Positions 58,887-64,000 of a stretch of 64,000 nt of DNA are shown here, piece by piece. Location of the stretch: NCBI GenBank assembly GCA_009740415.1, contig WOYE01000009.1, forward strand, positions 62,001 through 126,000, read 5' to 3'. Below the pieces are notes generated by a model. It saw only the letters and a list, made by a program, of their open reading frames with translations, made no database searches and had not been told where the DNA came from. Origin of the DNA: Planococcaceae bacterium Storch 2/2-2. Its GTDB lineage: Bacteria > Bacillota > Bacilli > Bacillales_A > Planococcaceae. How positions within the stretch are numbered: the stretch's first letter is position 1; the number at the start of each line of letters is the position of its first letter. The translations under genes were made by a program, and so were the position numbers.

Positions 58887-58890
<4 letters not shown>

Positions 58891-59516
58891 CGATTGAAAA
58901 ACGAGTAGCTGATATTTTATTACGAGTAGGTGCAGTTGAACTAAGTCCGAATGAACCGTTTACGTGGGCATCGGGCATTCAGTCACCGATTTATTGCGAC
59001 AATCGTTTAACGATGGCTGACCCTGTCGGCCGAAAAGTGATCGCAAAAGGGTTAGCGGACATCATTCGTACAAAATACCCAGAAGCGACAGTGATCGCTG
59101 GTACAGCGACAGCAGGCATTCCACACGCTGCTTGGATTGCTGACGAATTGCAATTACCGATGGTGTACATTCGTTCGAAGCCGAAAGGTCACGGACAAGG
59201 GCGCCAAATTGAAGGGAAAATGCAAGAAGGCGACCGCGCGATCATCGTAGAAGATCTCATTTCAACAGGTGGTAGCAGTTTGAACGCGGCAGAAGCAGTG
59301 GAGCGTGAAGGCTATGCGGTAGAAGGTGTCGTCTCGATCTTTACGTACGGTTTGCAAAAAGCCGATGAGCGATTTGCAGAAAGTCATTTAACATACTATA
59401 GTTTAACGAACTTCAACGCACTCGTTGAAGTAGCACAAGAGCAAGGAACGATCGAAGAAGAAGCGATCAACGGCTTACTCGAGTGGCACGAACAATTAAA
59501 ACACGGTAAACTATAA
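58887..59516 (+). CDS. pyrE: Orotate phosphoribosyltransferase
   Basis: 209 residues from the ATG at 58887, overlapping the pyrF stop; a longer frame from 58869 has no advantage. The PRPP-binding loop is AIIVEDLISTGGSSLNAAEA near residues 115-134, and GTATAGIPHAA and RSKPKGHGQGRQIEG precede it. It joins orotate and PRPP to make OMP. It is the last gene of the pyr run; a terminator follows. Confidence 0.96.
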
Positions 59517-59523
59517 AGAAATG

Positions 59524-59556
59524 AAAAAGTGTCGATCCATTCGACACTTTTCTTTC
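59524..59556 (+). terminator. Terminator of the pyr operon
   Basis: AAAAGTGTCGA paired with TCGACACTTTT, 5-base loop, T-rich tail. Confidence 0.88.
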
Positions 59557-59575
59557 GTTAGTAGGAGGAACGTGT

Positions 59576-59965
59576 ATGAAATTAGCAATCGTGTTAATCG
59601 TTTTCGTCGCTTTCATCGTCGGTTCAACGATTTTCGTCCGTCGCGCCGTCGGTTTAACGAGCGAGCAAATGAGGGAGCGCAGCGATCACCCGAAATATCG
59701 AATGATTGAAAACATCGGACGACTCGTTACGTTAGCGCTTCAGCTCGGTACGTTTTACGTCGTCCTCATTCTCGACCATATCGAATGGGTCGGACTTATT
59801 TTTTTCGCGACGTCGCTCATCGAGTTTATTTTAGCGAGTCTCGATTATACGTATGACCGCGAGTGGGGACGTTGGAAAGTGTACGTGTACAACGGGTTAT
59901 TGCTCGTCGGGATCGGTCTTCTATTTATGAATGAACGGTTCATGACGTGGATGCTCCAAGCGTAA
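59576..59965 (+). CDS. DUF4181-like membrane protein
   Basis: 129 residues with four hydrophobic segments: about 3-20, 44-62, 68-84 and 102-117. A charged loop after the first segment reads RRAVGLTSEQMRERSDHPKYR. The pattern fits DUF4181, a small Bacillales membrane family without known function. GGAGG precedes the ATG by 8 bases. It follows the pyr terminator and is followed by a terminator shared with rqcH, so it is a single-gene unit unless the pyr terminator leaks. Confidence 0.6.
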   Translation: MKLAIVLIVFVAFIVGSTIFVRRAVGLTSEQMRERSDHPKYRMIENIGRLVTLALQLGTFYVVLILDHIEWVGLIFFATSLIEFILASLDYTYDREWGRWKVYVYNGLLLVGIGLLFMNERFMTWMLQA

Positions 59966-59973
59966 GACGAAAT

Positions 59974-60012
59974 AAAAAGCCACTTCCGGTACGTCGGAAG
60001 CGGCTTTTTTAT
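59974..60012. terminator. Bidirectional intrinsic terminator
   Basis: AAAAGCC-TTCCG paired with CGGAAG-GGCTTTT around a short loop. It lies between the convergent DUF4181 gene and rqcH. Confidence 0.87.
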
Positions 60013-61700
60013 TACTCTTTTTTTAGCGAGCGAACGCGTTCAGCATCCGGCGTGACAAAGACGGTCTGTTGTTCAAAGTAGTTGACGAAACCGGGTTTTG
60101 CACCGTTCGGCTTTTTCACATGTCGTACTTCGGTATAGTCGACCGGTACGTGAGCAGAGTCCCGTGCTTTACTAAAGTAGGCCGCGAGCATCGCTGCTTC
60201 TTCTAACGTCTGTTCATCGGGCGCATCGCTATGAATGATGACGTGAGAGCCAGGAATGTCTTTCGTATGCAACCACGTCTCACTTTTACGCGCTAATTTA
60301 AACGTGACGTAATCGTTTTGTTTATTGTTTTTACCGACTGAAATGGGAACACCAGTTGACGAAACGTACGACTCGGCTTTCGGTCGTTTCACTTTTTTCG
60401 GTTTTCCTTTCCGTTTCCGTAAAAATCCTTCTTCGATCAACTCTTCACGGATTTCTTCGATATCATCCGGAGACGCTTGATTCACTTGTTGAGAGAGTGT
60501 TTCGAAATAGTCGATTTGTTCATCTGCTACACGCAATTGGCTCTCTAATTGAATTAAAGCATTTTTCGCTTTTCGGTATTTAGCAAAATAACGTTGCGCG
60601 TTGGCGATCGCATCTTTTCGGGGATCGAGTGGAATCGTTACGGTCGTTCCTTGTTCGTAATAGTTATCGACGCTCGCTTCGGATTGCCCGCGTTCGATCG
60701 CGTAGCTATTCGCTGTCAGTAGTTCCCCGTACAGTTGATACGTATCGAGTTGTTTCGCTCGCTCGAGCTCCTTCATCATTTTTTCTTTTTTCTTATCGAG
60801 TTTTTTCAGTTCGTTGGCAAGCCAGCGTTCAAGGTCTGCTGCTTGAGAACGAACGCGTTCACGTTCCGCGCGCTCGAAGAAATAAGCGTCTAACAAGTCG
60901 CCGAGCGTGTCGAACGTATGAATCGTCTGTTCGCTCGTTTGTAACGGAAACGCAGCGTACACTTGTTTTTTACTTTTCATCATAAGTGTCGGCTCGTACG
61001 GCCCGGTCGCAAACCGATCGATGAACGATCGGTAAATGTCGTACGGATCGCCGTCATTCGTTCGCAACCAAAAATCGAGCTCGATGGCGTGAAGAGGGGC
61101 GAAACCATTGAGCCACTGGATGTAATCTCGTGGTTTTTCGACTTGTTGTCGAATGAATAGAAACCGTTCTCTCGTCACTTCGAACGGATCGTCTTTTTCT
61201 TGCTCAGGTGCGGGAACGTACGGTGCACCCGGTAATACGGTACGATAGCGGTTCATGAAAGGTGGGAGATGTTTCATACTATCGATGATCGTTCCTTTTT
61301 CTTCGTCGACGATGAGTGCGTTACTATGTCGGCCCATAAGTTCTACGATGAGTGACCGAGTCATCGGGTCGCCGATTTCATCGCGCGAATGAATGACAAA
61401 ACGAATGATCCGATCATTTCCTTTTTGCTCAATCGCGGCGATGTGACCGCCTTCTAATTGTTTTCGTGCGATCGTACAAAACATCGGAGGTTCTTTCGGG
61501 TTCGTCACCGATTCGTTCGTCATGTGAATACGTGCGTACGATGAGTGAATCGAGATGAGCAGTTTGCTATTTTTTCGATTCGCTCGTATTGTAAAAATGA
61601 GTTCTCCTTCGTTCGGCTGGTGAATTTTCGTAATGCGTCCACCGACGAGCGATTGTAATTCATTCGTCATCGCTTTCGTAAATAATCCATCGAATGCCAT
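60012..61700 (-). CDS. rqcH: Rqc2 homologue RqcH (NFACT family)
   Basis: 562 residues from the ATG at 61700 (AGAGGAA upstream); a reading from 61742 is rejected. RqcH binds stalled 50S-peptidyl-tRNA and adds C-terminal alanine tails for degradation; older names are YloA and FbpA. NFACT-N opens with MAFDGLFTKAMTNEL and carries the conserved DR pair in GNDRIIRF. Coiled coils lie near residues 290-330 and 370-430. The NFACT-R domain at the end shows KNNKQNDYVTFKLARKSETWLHTKDIPGSH. It is a single minus-strand gene, divergent to gmk. Confidence 0.95.
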   Translation of the reverse strand: MAFDGLFTKAMTNELQSLVGGRITKIHQPNEGELIFTIRANRKNSKLLISIHSSYARIHMTNESVTNPKEPPMFCTIARKQLEGGHIAAIEQKGNDRIIRFVIHSRDEIGDPMTRSLIVELMGRHSNALIVDEEKGTIIDSMKHLPPFMNRYRTVLPGAPYVPAPEQEKDDPFEVTRERFLFIRQQVEKPRDYIQWLNGFAPLHAIELDFWLRTNDGDPYDIYRSFIDRFATGPYEPTLMMKSKKQVYAAFPLQTSEQTIHTFDTLGDLLDAYFFERAERERVRSQAADLERWLANELKKLDKKKEKMMKELERAKQLDTYQLYGELLTANSYAIERGQSEASVDNYYEQGTTVTIPLDPRKDAIANAQRYFAKYRKAKNALIQLESQLRVADEQIDYFETLSQQVNQASPDDIEEIREELIEEGFLRKRKGKPKKVKRPKAESYVSSTGVPISVGKNNKQNDYVTFKLARKSETWLHTKDIPGSHVIIHSDAPDEQTLEEAAMLAAYFSKARDSAHVPVDYTEVRHVKKPNGAKPGFVNYFEQQTVFVTPDAERVRSLKKE

Positions 61701-61749
61701 AATCATTCCTCTTTCCGTCTTTTGTTGTTTCCATTTTAGCACTTTATAG

Positions 61750-62456
<707 letters not shown>

Positions 62457-62457
<1 letters not shown>

Positions 62458-62687
62458 TGTTATATCCATCAGTAGATGCTTTAAAAGAAAAGGTCGATTC
62501 GAAATATACACTCGTTTCACTCGCTGCGAAACGAGCTCGTGAAATGCAAGAGCAAGATTTATACATGCTTGAAAAAGATAGTTACAAAGCACATAAGCAC
62601 GTCGGAAAAGCACTTGAAGAAGTCGTTGCAGGTGTGTTGCTTCCGAAAGAACAAGACGAATCCATCATTTACGAAGACGAAATCTAA
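62457..62687 (+). CDS. rpoZ: RNA polymerase omega subunit
   Basis: 76 residues. The omega signature [19 protein letters not shown] near residues 15-33 contacts the beta-prime C-terminus. It promotes polymerase assembly. ATG at 62457 overlaps the gmk stop; a longer frame reading into gmk is a shadow. A terminator follows. Confidence 0.95.
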
Positions 62688-62695
62688 TACAACCG

Positions 62696-62737
62696 AACAC
62701 TCCCTTCAACGCATGCGTTTTGAAGGGAGTGTTTTTA
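62696..62737 (+). terminator. Intrinsic terminator after rpoZ
   Basis: AACACTCCCTTCA paired with TGAAGGGAGTGTT, 12-base loop, T-run. Confidence 0.92.
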
Positions 62738-62751
62738 TAGGGGGAACGAAA

Positions 62752-63957
62752 ATGGAAAAGAAAAAAATAGTCGTAGCTGTTACTGGCGGAATCGCTGTGT
62801 ATAAGGCGGTGACGCTCGTCAGTCGTCTCGTGCAAGATCAGTATGACGTCCGTGTGATCATGACCCCGTCTGCGACGAAGTTTGTTACGCCGTTGACGTT
62901 TCAAGTCATGTCGAAAAATGATGTGTATACGGATACATTCGACGAAAAAGTGTCATCGGAAATCGCACATATCGCTTTATCGGATTGGGCGGATGCGTTC
63001 GTCATCGTCCCAGCGACAGCGAACGTCATCGGAAAATTAGCGAACGGCATTGCGGATGAAATGGTGACGACGACATTACTCGCGACGCAAGCACCTGTCT
63101 TTATCGCGCCTGCGATGAACGTCGACATGTATGCGAACCGCGCGGTCGTACGAAATATGGAGCGTCTTCGTGAAGATGGGTACCGTTTCATCGAACCGGA
63201 CGACGGTTATTTAGCGTGCGGTTACGTCGGAAAAGGACGACTCGCTGAGCCAGAACATATAAAAGAGGTGTTGGATGCTCATTTTGAACCGTCGGATGCG
63301 GACGTCCCTTTACGTGGGAAACGTGTCGTCGTGACAGCAGGCCCGACGTTAGAGCGGATCGACCCTGTTCGGTATGTATCTAATTTTTCAAGTGGAAAAA
63401 TGGGGTTTGCGATGGCGACAGCAGCGCGTGATTTAGGCGCGGACGTTACCCTCATCGCCGGTCCTGTTTCATTGGAAACGCCAGATGGAGTGACGCGTAT
63501 TGACGTGGAAAGTGCAGCCGATATGTTCGAAGCGGTCATCAGTCGATTTGACGAGGCGGATCTCGTCGTGAAGTCGGCGGCCGTCGCTGATTATCGACCG
63601 GCTGTCGTCGCTGATCAAAAGATGAAAAAACAAGAAGGCGATGCATCGATTCCGCTCGAACGGACGACGGATATTTTAAAAACGCTCGGGGAACGAAAAA
63701 AGGGGCAGTTGCTCGTCGGATTTGCAGCGGAGACGAACGATGCGATCGCATACGGTCGTGGAAAGTTAGAAAAGAAAAATGCGGATTACATTATCGTCAA
63801 CGACGTCACGAATCCAGAAGGCGGTTTCGGTTCGGATACGAACGTCGTCACCTTGCTCGGTAAAGAAGGATTCGAACACGATTATCCAGCGACAGAGAAA
63901 GAGCAACTGGCGCGCTTGATCCTTCGTGAAATTGTAGCACGCGAGTGGTCGATGTAA
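62752..63957 (+). CDS. coaBC: Bifunctional phosphopantothenoylcysteine decarboxylase / phosphopantothenate-cysteine ligase
   Basis: 401 residues from the ATG at 62752 behind AGGGGGAA; a frame starting at 62539 crosses the terminator and was rejected. The CoaC half (about residues 1-185) has the flavin segment AVTGGIAVYKA, the PxMNxxM motif as APAMNVDMY, and the catalytic cysteine in ACGYVGKGRLAEP. The CoaB half has NFSSGKMGFAMA, KSAAVADYRP and the lysine motif KKNADYIIVND. It makes 4'-phosphopantetheine, used by CoaD at 21.8 kb. priA follows directly. Confidence 0.97.
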   Translation: MEKKKIVVAVTGGIAVYKAVTLVSRLVQDQYDVRVIMTPSATKFVTPLTFQVMSKNDVYTDTFDEKVSSEIAHIALSDWADAFVIVPATANVIGKLANGIADEMVTTTLLATQAPVFIAPAMNVDMYANRAVVRNMERLREDGYRFIEPDDGYLACGYVGKGRLAEPEHIKEVLDAHFEPSDADVPLRGKRVVVTAGPTLERIDPVRYVSNFSSGKMGFAMATAARDLGADVTLIAGPVSLETPDGVTRIDVESAADMFEAVISRFDEADLVVKSAAVADYRPAVVADQKMKKQEGDASIPLERTTDILKTLGERKKGQLLVGFAAETNDAIAYGRGKLEKKNADYIIVNDVTNPEGGFGSDTNVVTLLGKEGFEHDYPATEKEQLARLILREIVAREWSM

Positions 63958-64000
63958 ATGATTGCACGAGTGATCGTCGATGTGGCGAGTTATGCGATCG
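63958..64000 (+). CDS. priA: Primosomal protein PriA, N-terminal fragment
   Basis: Only 14 codons are inside the window: MIARVIVDVASYAI. This matches the start of the PriA helicase (MIAxVIVDVxxx) and the conserved order coaBC-priA. PriA restarts collapsed replication forks. The rest lies beyond the right edge. Confidence 0.75.
   Translation, partial: MIARVIVDVASYAI

Noticed and set aside
62539-62751. Upstream extension of coaBC across rpoZ and its terminator
   Set aside because: It overlaps rpoZ and a perfect terminator, and a ribosome site supports 62752.

Overview
The window is a compact, gene-dense chromosome segment of a low-to-moderate GC Gram-positive bacterium of the order Bacillales. 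Support comes from the yla, ylb, ctaA/ctaB, dcw (division and cell wall) and pyr gene order, bacillithiol synthesis (bshC), RicF, YlaN, SepF/DivIVA, a T-box leader and PyrR attenuators. The sporulation genes that interrupt these clusters in Bacillus subtilis (spoVD, spoVE, spoIIGA-sigE-sigG) are all missing here. I therefore infer an asporogenous relative, possibly of the Planococcaceae, but the species cannot be named from the sequence alone. I saw no tRNA, rRNA, CRISPR array, insertion sequence or prophage.

Layout. 1-3.0 kb: the tail of an inositol monophosphatase gene, then the tRNA hydroxylation pair trhP1/trhP2 and ylaF on the minus strand. 3.0-8.0 kb: typA, ylaH, ylaI, an unrecognised conserved gene, ylaN and ftsW. 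8.0-15.7 kb: haem A synthesis (ctaA, ctaB), caa3 cytochrome oxidase (ctaCDEF) and its assembly factors (ctaG, ctaM). 15.7-28.5 kb: a mosaic of short units holding an AI-2E family transporter, yugN, ricF, a degenerate GDPD-like protein, ylbG, a large unrecognised exported protein, rsmD, coaD, sepM, tmcAL, ylbN-rpmF, panE, a DUF3397 gene and bshC. 28.5-43.2 kb: a shortened dcw cluster (rsmH ftsL pbpB mraY murD divIB, two DUF881 genes, sbp, ftsA ftsZ ylmE sepF ylmG ylmH divIVA). 43.2-47.8 kb: T-box-controlled ileS, then lspA and rluD. 47.8-59.5 kb: a complete de novo UMP operon, pyrR-pyrP-pyrB-pyrC-carA-carB-pyrK-pyrD-pyrF-pyrE, with two PyrR attenuators. 59.5-64 kb: a DUF4181 gene, rqcH, gmk, rpoZ, coaBC and the start of priA.

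How the parts work together. The dcw segment supplies late peptidoglycan precursors (MurD, MraY), the septal synthase pair (FtsW, PBP2B) with its FtsL/DivIB regulators, and the Z ring with its membrane anchors (FtsZ, FtsA, SepF) and the pole marker DivIVA. The cta block builds one terminal oxidase together with its haem. The pyr operon carries every step from bicarbonate to UMP and is governed by PyrR.

Most notable observations. (1) The carbamoyl-phosphate synthase small subunit has glycine where the glutaminase nucleophile cysteine belongs, which predicts an ammonia-dependent enzyme. (2) An approximately 450-base leader stands where mraZ normally lies; it contains mutually exclusive hairpins and a palindrome. 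(3) The dcw cluster is pruned: mraZ, spoVD, murE, spoVE, murG and murB are absent from their usual places. (4) The acidic tails of PBP2B and DivIB share a short LEEPLP-type motif.
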